64,000 nucleotides of DNA from Epiperipatus broadwayi (GCA_028023455.1 JAQFVV010001020.1:62001-126000); one strand, 5' to 3'; positions 36,065-50,491 are shown, counted from the stretch's first letter. A program made the numbers and translations. Notes: generated from the letters alone by a model not told the origin.

Positions 36065-37264
36065 TTTAAAATATTCTCATAATTTTTTTGATATTAAAAA
36101 TGCCAATTTATCAATTGTTGTATTGTCAGTTCAACCTGTATTAGTAGAGCTACATTTGAAAGGAAAAAGAGGCAATATTGAATTTTGCAAGAATTAAATT
36201 CTAAACTATCACAACTTTTTAGGATGATTTTTTGAAGATCAGAATTCATTGAAAAGTTAGAGCAGATTTTTTTGACAGAATAAAAAAAAAATTGATAAAA
36301 TAAAGATATGAATGTGAAGTACTGTCACAGGCAAAACTATGAAATAGCAGAAAAATTATTTATGTGAAGAAGAAAAATTGGTAGATAAAGGTCAGTATCT
36401 TTGATATATAGAATTTACGGATTCGGTATTTGATAAAACTTCAATACTTCTAACTATTAACAAGAATGCAAAATGTTTAGTTAGTAAATTTAGATGGTAA
36501 ACCACATGTTAAAAAGAGACCTCTATTGGGCTAGAGATATTGTAAAAATTATTTGCATCTGTTCAATTGATAAGTTCCATAAATAAAATATATAGACTAA
36601 AAGATAATTAATAGAAAAGTTTTGAAAGTTGTACTGTCTTTTAAATAAAATAATAATTTTTCAAAATAAGAAAAAAGTTTGAAATTGAAATTTGAATGAA
36701 TAAATTTTCTTTATTTTAATTTACTATTTCAATTAGTCTATTCAAAATATGAGAGATTCAACTTCTGATTTATAATTTAAAAGATATAAGGGCTTAAGTG
36801 TTATGGTGGGATTATGGCAGAACTTTATTTTCTCCTATCCTTAATTCAAAATAAAATAACAGAAACTATCATCTTTTTTTTTTTTTTTGACATTCTCTAT
36901 TATAAATTAAATTGTGAATGTTGGCAGAGGTCTACAAAAGTATTCATGGGTGGCACAAAATAAAACCTACACCATACATTTTTTTAAGAAAATGATATTT
37001 ACTGCTAAAAGTAAAATACCATTAATCCCTATACTGTATTTTGAAAACTTTTTTTATTGAAACAAAATTATCTGAGCATAAGTTACATTTATTTAATCTT
37101 GGAATACAAACATATGTTTTAAAAAATAATAAAATTTAAAGTAAAATTAATGAAATCCATTATATTATTTTTCTCTACATTATAATAAAAATCACATATA
37201 ACAGCTATATAAAGATATTACAGCAAAATAAAGGAAATCGTTGATTTTAGTATATAAATATATT
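36065..37264. other. AT-rich non-coding DNA
   Basis: No supported gene. The part at 36120-36560 has longer lysine- and isoleucine-rich open stretches broken by stops and could be old retroelement sequence, but no motif is recognisable. Confidence 0.45.
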
Positions 37265-37500
37265 AATAATAATTATACATAAAAAGGCTTTCTCAACATA
37301 TGGTTTCATGCCCTTTTCAAATGTTAATCATTTGTTTTACTGTTAATCAATTATTAAACTCCATCTACTTTCATTATAGAATACTAGATGGTGTTCTATT
37401 ACAATAATTGGATAACATTAAAATAGATGATTAACATTTGAAAAGTGCATGAAACCATGTGCTGAAAAAGGCTTTGTATTTATAATTATTATTTATATAT
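37265..37500. mobile_element. Palindromic MITE-like foldback
   Basis: Inverted arms of about 60 bp share TGGTTTCATGC(C/A)CTTTTC and AAATGTTAATCAT at 37290-37335 and, inverted, 37425-37480. The palindrome continues outward into AATAATTATA on both sides. About 90 bp of unique sequence separates the arms. No target duplication can be assigned because the flanks themselves mirror each other. Confidence 0.75.
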
Positions 37501-38740
37501 TTTCTTATCCTTATTGCTTCCATGAATGCATAAGTAAACACACATTCAGTATATATAAATGTGTCCTCTCACTTTATTATTAATAATTATATTGTTTTTA
37601 ATTTTGTTTATATTATAATCTTAATTTATATTACTGCTATATATATATAAGTGTCCTTGTTATATATATATGTGTGTGTGCATGTTGAAAAGGATTGCGC
37701 ATTTGCAGTTCAATAAACAATATGTATTCTATTCAAATCATTGTTTATTAGCAAAACTTGAGGAGCACTTGGAACAATATAGCATAGTTCACAATTCTAT
37801 AATTATTGAAAAAAAATGTTTGGTTGTGATAACATGCACTTTTAAATTTATAAAATTTACATAAAGCATTTTCAAATCTTGCTTAACAGATTTTTGGATA
37901 GCATTATTTATTAACTAAGTCATATTTTTACTTAATAGTATCTTTTTTGCGCAATTGTAATTTGCTGTAATTTGCTAAATATGAAATTTATTTCAAACTA
38001 ATGTAAACTTTTTATTTTTAAATTTTAATAAAATTTAAATTTATGTGTTGCTAGTCAATTGTTATTTTTGACAATAGCTATCAATTCATTTGTTTTTTAT
38101 ATTATTATGAAAAATGCATAAGTATTGTGTAATTTATATTTATTACAAAAATATGTATGAATACTTTTATTTGTATGTTATGTCCTTATTATATATTGTA
38201 CATTAAAAAATATTTTTTTATATATGTGTAATCTTATACTCTTAAAATTAAATTACAAATTATAATCTAAATCAGAACAATATTTATGGTTGTATTTTTA
38301 ATACTCTTTAAAATCTATTTTAAACAAATATCTTTTTTTACATATCTTTGATCATATGTTTCAGTAATGCTTGAAGTAATAGAAGTTTGAAATGTATTTA
38401 AATATTTAATGAAATTAAGTTTAAGTATCTCTGAAAAAAATGCTTGAAAAAGTGCAATGAATGTTTCTAATGTAGCTATAGTGTCTGAGGTTAGTCTGAA
38501 TTCTGGTCTAGTGGATGGTTGTGATAGGAATGAGCTAAGGTAAAAGATGCACTGAAAAATAAATAATTTTCAAATATATGACCTTGTGATCCGATATTTC
38601 CAAATTTTAAATCTGATTTTTCTTATGGCATGTATTCATTATTGCCATAGATTTCATAAAAGTCCCCCACCCAAACCCCAATTAAGACTCAGTTTATTTT
38701 AATATGTATTTTTATATGATCAAAAAAAATTTAAATATAT
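37501..38740. other. AT-rich non-coding DNA
   Basis: No supported gene. Short TA and TG microsatellites lie at 37638-37682. Confidence 0.5.
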
Positions 38741-38992
38741 ATTGTGACAGTGTATGTTGGTTTAACCCAGTTCGAATACCAGGCGAAAGTACCTCGAGGC
38801 CATCCATACGCGAGATATTAAATCAAGAATACTATGACCTCTGCCCTATTTGCCTATTCTCGAGGCTAATTACGAACAAACAACATTATCTGAGACACAC
38901 AAAAATTATTTTCTCACCGGCCACAAAGCTTAGCAACAGAGGTAGAGACATGGATGGGAACACCCACGGAGCTAAATAGTTAAATGTGTGTA
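38741..38992 (+). other. GC-rich island, possible old mobile-element fragment
   Basis: The stretch begins TGTGACAGTG (38742) and ends GTGTAACA (near 38995), with an internal 91-codon frame (38704-38979) that extends into AT-rich flank and contains CPICLFSRLITNKQHYLRHT, a spacing faintly like a C2H2 zinc finger (CxxC...HxxxH). The TG...CA ends would fit a solo LTR, but I find no target duplication. Origin unknown. Confidence 0.3.
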
Positions 38993-39231
38993 ACAGTACT
39001 ATGAAATATGTGTTTTGCATGCCTGGATCATTGGAAAAGTAAAATAAAGCATTATAATAAAATTAGGAAACTCAAGCTTTTTATAGTTAAATAATATGTT
39101 TAATTAACAACTTTAAAATATAAATAATGATTTAATGGCCTCCACTATTCCACTAAATTAATGAAAACTAATTAGACAATAAAAACAGATTAATATGTTT
39201 GCGGTCTAAATCTTCTCTTCCCAATTTTATT

Positions 39232-39387
39232 AAAATTGTCAACCCGAATCTCCTCGATAAAGTGCAATAAAAAAAATCTTTCACAAAGCATTTTTTAATT
39301 GCTTTGTGCTAAAACAGAGTTTAAAAATTATTTAAAACGTATATAGCTAAATCTGATATATCGAGGAGATCAAGTTGGCAAACAAAA
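39232..39387. mobile_element. Small MITE-like inverted repeat
   Basis: Arms TTGTCAACCCGAATCTCCTC at 39236-39255 and its diverged complement ending near 39383 (ATCGAGGAGATCAAGTTGGC) enclose about 110 bp. A nested hairpin of CAAAGCA and TGCTTTG lies at the centre. No target duplication was assigned. Confidence 0.55.
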
Positions 39388-39689
39388 GGAAACTTACTCG
39401 TATTGAATTTTACAAATATAATGAAAATTGGAAAGAGATTTAAATGAAAAACTAACCTTTAAACTTAACCGCAATGGAATACGAAATATTTATAAACGTT
39501 AGTAATGAAGAATAGCGAAGGGAAAAAAAAGGGTTAAATATATAGATAGATGATCACACAATATATATCTAAGACTAGTCTAATAAAAAAAATGGTTACA
39601 TTACAAATATAATTAAATACAACAATTTATAATATAATTCAATTAAGAAAGGTATGAACAAAAGGGTAGAAAGTAAATAGTTCACTGGA

Positions 39690-40215
39690 GAAGAGATATG
39701 ATTACCGTCCTGGTTCCTTGGTCATGTTTCCTACGGCATTAGTGGCTTGATCCGACCATCGGTAGGTATTTTCCCGGACAAGGAAAGTGAAAATAAGTAG
39801 CATGCTTTTATGAAAAGTCCTACAGACACGGCACAGAGTTCAGATGACTATTGAGTGGATACTAAGGCATTTTGATGGTATTTAGGAACCTCGGCAATAG
39901 GCAAAGCTATTTATTTGCCTAGCCAAGCATAGTAGAATCCATCAAATTCATATGACTTTTAGCTTGAGCATGTTCAAACTTCTCCATGATTTTGAAGATG
40001 ACAGTTGTATAACTTTTTGGAATAAAATCTCAACAAGCAAAAGCGAAATCTGCAAGAGTTCTCCCAAGAGAAATCTGAATGAAATTTCCAAAAGGGAAAT
40101 CTGAATGCCAGCAAGAAAACTTTGAATAACCAAGTCTTTTGTTCTCACTTCTATTTATACCCTCTTTGTCAGCTACCTTCTATTGTTTGTATGGTCTTAG
40201 ATCTTGATAAGCCCC
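39690..40215 (-). promoter_or_regulatory. LTR-like regulatory region with TATA box
   Basis: On the minus strand a good TATA box, GGGTATAAATAG (near 40150-40161), is followed by repeated CAGATTT(C/T)(C/G)C-type segments and then an AATAAA at about 39911-39917. This order, TATA box, repeated R-like region and polyadenylation signal, resembles a solo LTR. LTR ends and a target duplication could not be located, so the assignment is tentative. No gene follows on that strand. Confidence 0.35.
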
Positions 40216-41689
40216 CATGCTCCTTTGTTTCAAGGTAACATTTTCTAAAAATAACCTTTACTTTTTTATTCTAAATTTCTTTCTTTAAACTTTGAATTTT
40301 AGTAATTAAAAAAGAAAGAGAAGGCCATCTTTAATTTGCCTTGAATGGGCTAATTAATTAAAAATATACATTCTTTTAGAAAATGTTGGCGGCCTTATCT
40401 CAAAATCAAATCATACTAAATATTTGAACAAAATTTAAAAAGAAAAATACATTCTTATTCCTTTTAATAAAATAAGTATTTTATTTCAGCAGAATTTTGC
40501 ATCAACTCATATATATATATATATATGCTTGACGTATATATATGTTTGACTAATAGATTTTACAAGCAATTTTTATTAACAGAAATCTAATCTTAGAATG
40601 GAATATTTAAAACAAAATATTTAAATGCAAAACCTGCTGATATTGGACTATAAACTTAATTCAGGCCTACAATACTAATTAAGTTTATAGGAGGCTGTGA
40701 AGCATGGATTGGACTTCAGATCCATTGCTTCAATATATCTTATTAGTAAATTCATGCTATTCTCAGATAAAACTTATCAAATTTATTAGATTATTCTAAG
40801 CTTTCAATAATATTTCATTGAATGTGAAATTAAGTTAATTCCAAAATCTCTCTTTATTATACATTTTTTTGTGAAATCTATCAGCCACTCTCTTAAGTCA
40901 TAAATTACATTATATACAGTATTTTACCTAACCTTGAGCAGCTGATTCATTAGGTTTAAACATCAGCATCTTTTAATAATTATCAAATAAAATTTTAATG
41001 GAAAAAAACCTCTAGTGACCAACTTAATACAAATATTGATAATATCTTTCACTTTGGTATTTGTACTTCATTTAATCTTTCAAGTTTCTGCCATATAATA
41101 ACTTAATAGATGTTAACAATTTTTTAGAGCCCTTAGTTTAGATAACATAAGCTCTTCCGCTTTCATTTTTATATTCATTTGTAGTGGATTTCACATTTTT
41201 GCCCCCAGTTAAAACTGATGCACATTTATTTTTATTACATAAATATTTTTTCTATGATTTTTTTTTTAATTTTTATTTTTAGTTCATTTTAACACTAAAC
41301 TACATGATAAGTAATTTAAAAGTGTAAGAAGAATGGAATGTTGTTATTATTGTAACCCTCTCCAAATCGCTGTAATCATCAATGAATCATATCGCATGTT
41401 TTAGGCGCTATAATCTCCCTTGTAGCCTTCCTGCCAATCTAACTAGTCCAATTTACACAATTGGAAACCATATCTTTCTCTGTAACCTTCCTAGCTACAA
41501 CTAATCTAAAATATATGCCTAAAATAAATGATAAACTAAAGAGATGATTTCTTTATTAACTAAGCTCGCATGAAACTATAAACTTAGAGAAGATTACAAG
41601 GTGATTAATAATTTCTGGTCAAACTAGCTTCAAAATCCACAAACAAGCAAACAAACAAAAGGTTATAAAATAAACTTAATATTTGTCAA
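40216..41689. other. AT-rich non-coding DNA
   Basis: No supported gene. A TA microsatellite lies at 40508-40526, and the word TGTA(A/G)CC(T/C)TC(C/T)T recurs at 41350-41500. Confidence 0.45.
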
Positions 41690-42010
41690 ACCAATAAATA
41701 AATAATAATTAGATCTATGGAATGAATATGAAATTAAAAGTATAAATTAGGCAATAAGTAAATGAGGATGTAAATGATTAAATGGATGATGAAAATAAGT
41801 AATAATTAAATAATAAAATAAAATGAGTTTGAGAATGAAGAGAAAAGAATGGAGATGTATAAGAGTTAATGGATGATTAATATGATAATGGAATAAGAGC
41901 TAATGAATGATGAGTTAATTAGGATAATGAATTAGGATGGAAGAAGAATAAAGAAAGATTGAAATGACAGATGAGAAGAATGATGATGATGAAAGATGAT
42001 GTCTAGAACT
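41690..42010. repeat. C-depleted purine-rich tract
   Basis: About 320 bp with almost no cytosine on the plus strand, made of degenerate AATGA, GATGA and AATAA words. It looks like an eroded tetra- or pentanucleotide satellite. Confidence 0.65.
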
Positions 42011-45000
42011 CTAAATTTGATATTGAATTAAATGATAATAAGACAATTAAATAAAATACGGATTCTAAGCTTACTAAAACCAGAATATTCACTGTAAAGT
42101 CAAAACCAACCATACATTTCAGACAAAAGCAATTGATACTTTAAAGTTTGGTTGACCTTTCATAACACGGTGAATGTAACACAATTCCACTCTAACTACA
42201 ATAATTAACTGGATATAAATTTACCATAAATTCAAATCCTATCACAAATTGATATAACTTATCCTTCTCAGGGTTCACATAGTTTAAAGGGTGTTATACA
42301 AGATACACTTGGGTCAGTGAGAGGGATTTTACCACTACCCAAGCATAACACACCAAATAGCTCTTAATACCGAATTGAATTACCAAACAATATTTAGCAA
42401 TTTCAAATAAATTCTATAAATTCCCTAACTATGATAAACTTTAAGCTTCAATAAGTAGGAATGATTTTTCAATAGCTAAAGGCAATAGCTTTCCAACTTT
42501 CTTTCTCCATTAATTAGAAACAAGGTGATCAAGACCAGTGAATGATAGATCTGTGGATTCAAATGAACTGATCAAACCAATATTAGGTGTTTAATCTTTT
42601 AGTATATCACTTAAAATAATATTCTTTAGGTTAGTAATGTTTAATTATTAAGTAATGATGCCCTAGATATACTCATAAATTATAGGGCTTAACAAAATTA
42701 TTCTGATATACCTACATATAGTGACTTTTACAATATTGATTGATGATGATTTCCATATAATCATAGGATATGTCGATAGCAATAACAATAATAATGTGTG
42801 GGTGTGTTGATTAGCAATAAGAATACTGAAAACTAAATAAATTTTTAACACAACAAGATTTATTTACATTATGTACAAGTCTCTTTTAGACACATTACAT
42901 GAAACAAGATAAATTCATTACTAAAATCAGGGATGGAAATTAATTACGTGGTAAGTAATGACAAACTAATATGATAAACATTTTGGATATGTTTCTTTAT
43001 TATTCTATCTCATAGAATAAGATATTTAAACCTTATTTGAGCTAACTTAGCATTTAAATTGTAAACAAAATGTATTGATGTCTTTTGGATATATGCAACT
43101 TTTTAAATGTAAAAACTCTAAGTTATAATTTATTATATCAAACTGTAGCTGTTTGAGTTATTAGAATATGATAAGGGCAATTATCACATTCTAATACAAG
43201 TAATAATCTATTATAATTTACTATAAAAAAAATTTCATTGTATTGATGTGGGGCAAACATCATAAGTTAAATGCACATATGACACCAAAACATTCACTAT
43301 GTCCACAACCTAACCATTCATTAATTAATTAGTCTTACCGATCCATCGGCGAATAACCACTTGTTGAAGACCAATCCACATTGTCCATGTACACACCTTG
43401 CTCTTTTATATAGGAGTTCTACAAACACCAGTAAGTTTTGGTTGATCTGTTTATAAACTGATGAAGATTACACAACATCAGAAAGACACTATTCCAATTA
43501 GACAAACACTATAGCTATATCAGTGTCCCATAATCTGACTTTATCTTATCCTTGCTATTGATTATGAAATACGAAACTTCACCATACACGGTGGAAAACT
43601 AACTATATAACTTCATGAGGGATCTAACAATAAAGGGAGGCTCTACAAAACAACATGATAGTTGTATAATAATATGGCCAATTCCAATACCTTCATAGGT
43701 ATAAAAGTGTGGGCAGTGCCTCTTCACTGGAAAATAGAATTCAGACCATGGGGATCATCCTTTTTTTAGGATTAACTATGCTCTAAGCACTAACTCTTAA
43801 TCAGCCTCAACAATATCATCCTCTCATATTAATCAACAATGGGGAATTCTCCATCATCCCATGCACAATATTAATATTATTATATCTAATGCTCTTATAT
43901 GTAGCACAAACTCATCCTAAAATCTATCACAAATTCTGATCAATACAATAGCAAGGTAAAACAACACTAATAATATAAGTGGAAACATAAATATTCCATT
44001 TCACATTGCAGAAACTGTTAATGTTTTATAAACAAACCACCAATATATCAGTAAAAGAACCATTAATTATTTTAAAATAATAATTATACTTTTTATTATA
44101 GCAAGCCATGTACATGTAAACAGGGAGGACTAAACTACATTTTGTATTTACGGTGGACATTTTCGTTCATAGGCAAAATTAAGCAATAAAAAAAATGCTT
44201 ATTAAATTATTTTATATAATAGAACAATTGTATCATTATGTATATAATTTTGACCAGTTTGGGTCTGTTTGTTCCCCTCCTCAATATAATATTAACATCT
44301 GTTTTAGCAGTGCAAGAGATAAAACATTTCTCTTTCTTACCAGATAAATGATATATAACATTATGCTTTCTCTTCATTGGGAAAATAACAAAATATGGAT
44401 AATAAATGTATATAACTTTATACACATCTACATCCTTACTAAGTATATTCTATACCCTGATATATAAAAAAAAAACTAATGTCTGAATAACACGTGAAAG
44501 AAAAAAAAACGTATTACAATATTATATATAACAATAACAAAAATAAACAAACATTACATTTTCTCCCATTGGACTTTATCAAAGTTTGATCCGTTCTTAT
44601 AAGCAAAACAACATGAAAATGGATATGATAAGCAAACATTCCTAAGTAATATATATGTTGATTATCCTGTTCAATATTAGCATCTTCAGACAAAATTCAA
44701 ACACTTCTCCAAAGGCAATAAAAATCCTTTATCGGTTTATGTACTAATGTAAGCATAATGAAGCAATATTAAAAAATTTTCAAGAATAAGACACTTAAAA
44801 TAGGTTTAATTAGTATTTATTGATTTGTCTATTTTTGCTTTTCCATCTGCGCGAAGATCTGTCATAACTTAAATGATCTGGGTGATTTTAAAACAGTTTA
44901 AAATATTATTACTTTGCAAGTTATTCACTAACGATAAAAATAAATAAATACTTCTTTCACTTCCCTTTTATCAGCAAATTGGGATGTTTTTTAGTTATAC

Positions 45001-46583
45001 TGAGAAGAATCTATTCAATTATAAATATGATAGGCGTTTTTAATTAATATGTAACTTATACTTTTCCAAATGCAGCACAATTAAAATAAGTTTATTACGA
45101 TCTTTAAAACAAACTTTTTAAAATCATTTATGGATTTTGTTTACTTTTGTTTTTCCGTCCACGGTAATTGTCACAATTTTTAAAGAATCTGGGAAATTTT
45201 AAACACTTAAAATATTACTAATTTATATGTTGTATAATCAAGATAAAAAAAAAATCAATATTTCTTTATTCACTACTATCAGCAAATTAATTCATATTTA
45301 AGAATGTTAAGCAGAATTGATTCAATAGTAAGCAATTATTAATAATATATATACGTGACTACTTCGCGGGGAAATATCAGAGCAGACGAGTTCTTTCCCC
45401 AATGAAAATAAGAAATAATTCATGCATTTTTCTTTTAAAACTAATTACTTTATATGATTTAAAAATGAAATTTTAGTTTCTTCATTATCTCTTGAAACTT
45501 TTCTTAAAAATGATTTCGAATTATTTTCACTGAAAAGATAATTTGTAAACAAATATATTCTTCTGCTTAATGCCTAAAGGCAGCGCGAAAATCAAAATAC
45601 TTTAATCTTTTTTTTCTCTTCAATCTAAATAATTTTTGTGTTATTATTAGTTCTGACAATTGATTAAAATAAAGAAAACAAAAATAATTGCTTACATTTT
45701 CTGGTATTATTTTTCGTTCCAAATAGTACATGTTTAGGCAAATATCTATCCAAATAGCGGGCATTCCAGTTTTTCTTTCTTCAGTAGGCAAAATGAAGAA
45801 TCTAAGATCAATGAAAAGTAATGCAGGGATGTCACAGGGCTATTAAGTTTTCACTCCATTTTGTTCAAATCCATATAATCATGAAATTTTGTCCAAATTA
45901 ATTTTCAAAGTTATTATTTTCCAGCTTATTTTTTTATTTTTTTTATTTCATAAGTGGAGCGTTACAGTCTTGTTCCGATTTACATTTCTTAGTAGTCCCC
46001 CTACCTACCAACTTGTTATAGTATTTATAGTTTGTGTCTTAATCCGTGATTGGTCCTAAATGATCCAATCACTGTAAAATGTGAATAAATTAATAGTTTT
46101 AACCCTCTAGTGAGAACAATCTAGACTGATACATTTCAATTTAAATTAAAATATAATATATTTAAAGATTGTTTATAAAGAAAATTTAGAAGAATTATCA
46201 ATTGATTTTGTTGTTTATTTTTAATTACTGTTTAATACTAATAATAATAAAGTGTTTAATTTTTTTTTTTACTTTCAAATTGGTTTAATACTATAAAATA
46301 TTATATTGAAATAGCTGCCACTGGAACTTGTGATAAAATGTTTATGAGATTTATATCCACTCTATCAGACTTTCCAGTGTCTCACAGTCAAGAACATCTT
46401 CACTTTCAAGATATTTCTTAGTGAGCTTTTGCTTGGTTGGAAAATTATAATCCACAAGCATTTCACTCTATAAATAGTTTTTACACACTGATGTTCAATA
46501 TCTTAACAAATTATTACCATTTAAAATTTTACACATTGGACCACTGGATAAAACTTACTATCATTGAGCCAAAACATATGGTT

Positions 46584-46585
<2 letters not shown>
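42011..46585. other. AT-rich non-coding DNA
   Basis: No supported gene. The part at 43250-43900 is slightly richer in C and may be eroded mobile-element sequence without recognisable domains. Short frames on the minus strand (60-74 codons) are low-complexity. Confidence 0.45.

Positions 46586-46587
<2 letters not shown>

Positions 46588-46621
<34 letters not shown>
46588..46621. repeat. AT dinucleotide microsatellite
   Basis: About 17 perfect AT units. Confidence 0.95.
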
Positions 46622-46623
<2 letters not shown>

Positions 46624-46929
46624 TTAAGAAGTAGAAAATGTTTTCTTGGGACAAAACATACTATATATACATACATATATAAGTAAAATTTTCATTGGGA
46701 AATTGGAAAGACTTTTGAAATAATCTATTTTCTTTGGCAACACACATATGCCCTAAATAACACAATGTGAGAAACAATCTTAGAATCTTAGAAAATCATA
46801 CAATAAAAAATATATAAAATGGCATTATAAATTCCTGAAGTTACAGACAAATGTATTTCAATAATATAGATAGCTGAAGAGTTGGATAGGTGGAAAAGAT
46901 TGAAGCCTGTTCATTAAAGATTGAAGATT

Positions 46930-47090
46930 TACTATCTTAATATAAACTAAGCACTGATTATATATATGTGTGGGAGATGATGATCTGGACCAAATGATAA
47001 CTGTTGTTTCAGGATGAAAATACGTGATATGGGAAATCATTTATCTTTTTCACATGTATGTGGTCATGTGCATATTAGTTGTATAAGATG
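46930..47090 (+). repeat. Third copy of the repeat that flanks the gag LTR element
   Basis: Diverged relative of 31885-32105, with GATGATCTGGACCAAATGAT, TATCTTTTTCACATGTATGT and GGTCATGTGCAT in the same order. Confidence 0.6.
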
Positions 47091-49670
47091 GAGTGGATAG
47101 CTATAGGAGCTTAAAAGTGTGAGTTTAAGCCCTTCTAATTACATTAGGTAAATGTATTGCAAAATGAAACATCTTTCTTTCACATATATGTATATTTTAA
47201 TATGATTATATTTAATGCATCAATTCATAGTCTTTCTCATTTTCATTCTTTTTAAAGAGATCCATTTTTTTTAGCAGTAGAAAGTATGAAATCTAAATAA
47301 TGGAGATTCTCAGCAATTTTATAGTATATAAATTCTGACATTGTTGTAAAAAATGACGGTGTCATATGCTAACTTAGAAGAGGACTATTTTGAAGATAAT
47401 TGTAATTGGCTTTTTTTTTATTACATAAACAAAAAGAGTTCTACTGTCTATATTTGTGTAAGTGTCAGATCTCATAGAGCCAGTCATATAAGCTATTAAT
47501 TAATAAATATTTTTGGAAAACTATCTGTTTATGTTTTGTTCTTTTTTAAAAATAAAAAATTAATTAAAAGAATATAAAAAATAACATTTCATAACTTAGA
47601 ATCAGTGCTTGGTATATAAATAATAATAAAGTAATTATATAAATACAGGTCATTAAAACAAATTGTGTTAATATAATATCATGAACCATGTACTTTCCAC
47701 CTCTAAAAAAATCCCACAATATTGCCTGGGTAATTAGACTTACTTTTAAACAGATAATCCAATAAAAAACATGTAATCTACAGCTTTATATGAAAAACCA
47801 GTGATCAACTTAAATTTGTTAAACTAACAATGATGCACACAGGATTCCATTAAAATTTTTGATGTAGCTCCATAGTTGAGATTATGCAATGATAAGCAAT
47901 AGTAGACTACTATCAATAATAATTAAATATAATTAGTTAGCAATAATGTATAGTTAGTTAATCTGTCTTTTAGTAGAAAACATAAATCTGCTGATTATCC
48001 TACAAAGTTGTTTCTTAAATATTTTATACTGCAGTTGCTATTTATTAGTATGTAAATAAATCTTTTTTTTCCCAAAGATTTTATCATGTGGTTGAGTGTT
48101 AGTATTCATTCATTTATAGTTAAAATTTTCAAAGCGCATGTGCAACAGCGTAATGCTGTGTTAAATATTATTTATTAGTATGTATATATTCATTTTTTTA
48201 AAAATATATATATATAATGTACACACATAAATAATTAAAAAACAACAAATAAAATTATATATTAATATTTTTTTTTTATAATATTTTTTTTTTAAATTAA
48301 TTTTTATATTAAATATAAGTACATATATATAATTAATTATACAAACATACACATAATAAAGACATTATTACAGAGTATCCATTTAAAATTTTTATTTTTA
48401 AACTCTAATATAGCTGTGAAGAAGACTTCTGGTCAATTGAAACCGTTAGGCTGATTGAGTTAAATAAAACAAGTATTGTAACAGTGATAAAGTAAAGTGA
48501 ACATATTTAATTATTTATACTTTCATTGTGTTCAGATCATACTTATGGAATGAACTCTATTATAGTGGCTCTAAATTATATGTAACAATGACTGAGTTTC
48601 ATTCTATTACATACATACATATATATATACACACACAAGCTAGTACAATAATAAATAAATAGCAAAATTTTTTTACCAACATAACATCAGAGATTTCACA
48701 CTGGTAGAGTATATCTGCTGTATCCTACACAAAAGAAAAAAAATCATACAAAACACTTTTTAATTTATATAAAAGTAACAAATGAAAGTATTTCTTGATT
48801 ATTAAAATTTAAGACAGATATTAACTTATTTCTATATTTAATCAATTATCTACATTTCTTTTCAGATAATTTCTAATTTACTTAAATATTTAATTACTCC
48901 TAATGAACAAGTGCTTTTTACATTATCTCAAATTTTCCTTGCCAAAATACTTTTAAAATTCACAAAACTGTCTTGACAAAATTCACTTAATACACACTTT
49001 TTTATTATGTTTTTATTTTTGAGCAATGAGATCATTAAATATCATTATCAATCATTTATTTAAATATCTTCCAATTTTCAGTTTAAAAAACTGATAATGA
49101 TTATCATTACAATGAAAACTATTTCAAAAAAAAAAAGGATAAAAATAAAGAAACAAAAAAATCTCAAAATAAGGGCAAAAGATTTTAACATACTTCAAAA
49201 TTAATTATTTAGACTTCTATTTAAATTTGTTTTTCTTCTTTTTATCTTATTATCATTAATTTATGATTATTTAACTTTTACATATTAATGTAAATATCAC
49301 TTTCATCATCTATTAATATTCCATTACTTCTCACAAATGATTTGCAGTTTTCTTTTCCATAATGACTTAGCAAATATTTTCATCTTATCACGTGACATTG
49401 AATTAAATTTTCCACAAGAATACTTCATTACTTCATATTCTATCAAGAATTATTTAATTTATTAAAATTTTTAATTTTTATAATAAATCAATTACATTAA
49501 TGCTTGTATAAATTCAAATATATTGTAATAAATCTAAAAGTTTTTTTATTATATTAGGTTTTTTTTATTCCTATACTTTAAATAAACATAATATCCTCTT
49601 TTCCATTACTATATTTTTAAACCAGTAAATATCACATGATCACTATTTCTTATGCTTGCTCATAACTGTT
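47091..49670. other. AT-rich non-coding DNA
   Basis: No supported gene. Low-complexity TA and T-rich stretches lie at 48180-48350. Confidence 0.5.
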
Positions 49671-49673
49671 ATT

Positions 49674-49790
49674 AAAACAGGCAAAACTCTCCATAAAGTA
49701 GTGCCACTCAGTGCACAAGCCTTCTGGCATCCATTGATTACTCTGGCTGGCACTGAGTGGCACTACTGTATGGAGAGTTTTGCCTGTTTT
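49674..49790 (+). mobile_element. Long hairpin related to the retrozyme-like element
   Basis: Arms of 41 bp (49674-49714 and 49750-49790) pair with a single mismatch around a 35-nt loop. The loop and right arm are collinear with the repeat unit of the 20295-21019 element: GCACAAGCCTTCTGGCATCC, then TTGATTACTCTG, then TATGGAGAGTTTTGC. The hammerhead part is not present. It could be a truncated, self-inverted copy of that family. As RNA it would form a hairpin much longer than a typical microRNA precursor. No target duplication was found. Confidence 0.7.
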
Positions 49791-50489
49791 ACTATATTTT
49801 TAGATAATACAAGTCTAATGTTTTTCCTTTTAAAATTTATTCCCATATATTCAAATTTGTGTTAATCAGAAATAGTTCATGTAGGTAAAGATAAAACAGC
49901 TTGTAAATGACATGCTGTAGAGCAAAAGTCTTTCCAGCAGCATCTTTTAGAGAACTATAAAGAAAGCATTAGTTTCCAAGCTTTCCAACTGCTAAATGGT
50001 GATAATTTGTATAATTTTTCATCTGTTTTACCCTTTAACTCCAATTACCAAATGATAATGAATGGATAGATGGATTGAAATTGGCTGTCTTTTTGAAAAA
50101 AAAAAAACCATTCTAAGCTTTATGTAAACTTATAAATATTTTCAAGATTTACTTGGCCTGGATTTGAACTCTAAGTTCAAGTGGATGTATTTACTATTAT
50201 CCTCAAGAGGCTTATCATAATGATAATTGATATTTATAAAACAAAATTTGTTTTTCTCTCTAAAGCATATATCTCTACAATATATAAAAATAATACTAAC
50301 AACAAACATCTCAAGTACATTTCTTTAAATACGTGTTTTATAACTGAGATAAAATGATAGTCTAAAGAAGAATGTAAGATGTAATAGTCAAAACATTTTA
50401 TATTAAATAAAACAAAGAAATAGTTTAGAAATCATTATTGTTTGTGTATAATAGTACTTATCTTTAGACTTTGAAAATATATTTTAAAA
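49791..50489. other. AT-rich non-coding DNA
   Basis: Nothing recognisable beyond A/T runs. Confidence 0.5.
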
Positions 50490-50491
50490 TA

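Noticed and set aside
43455-43495. CTGATGA followed by GAAA, resembling a second hammerhead core
   Set aside because: No stem III or GTC-type cleavage site after GAAA and no stem I pairing, so it does not fold as a hammerhead.
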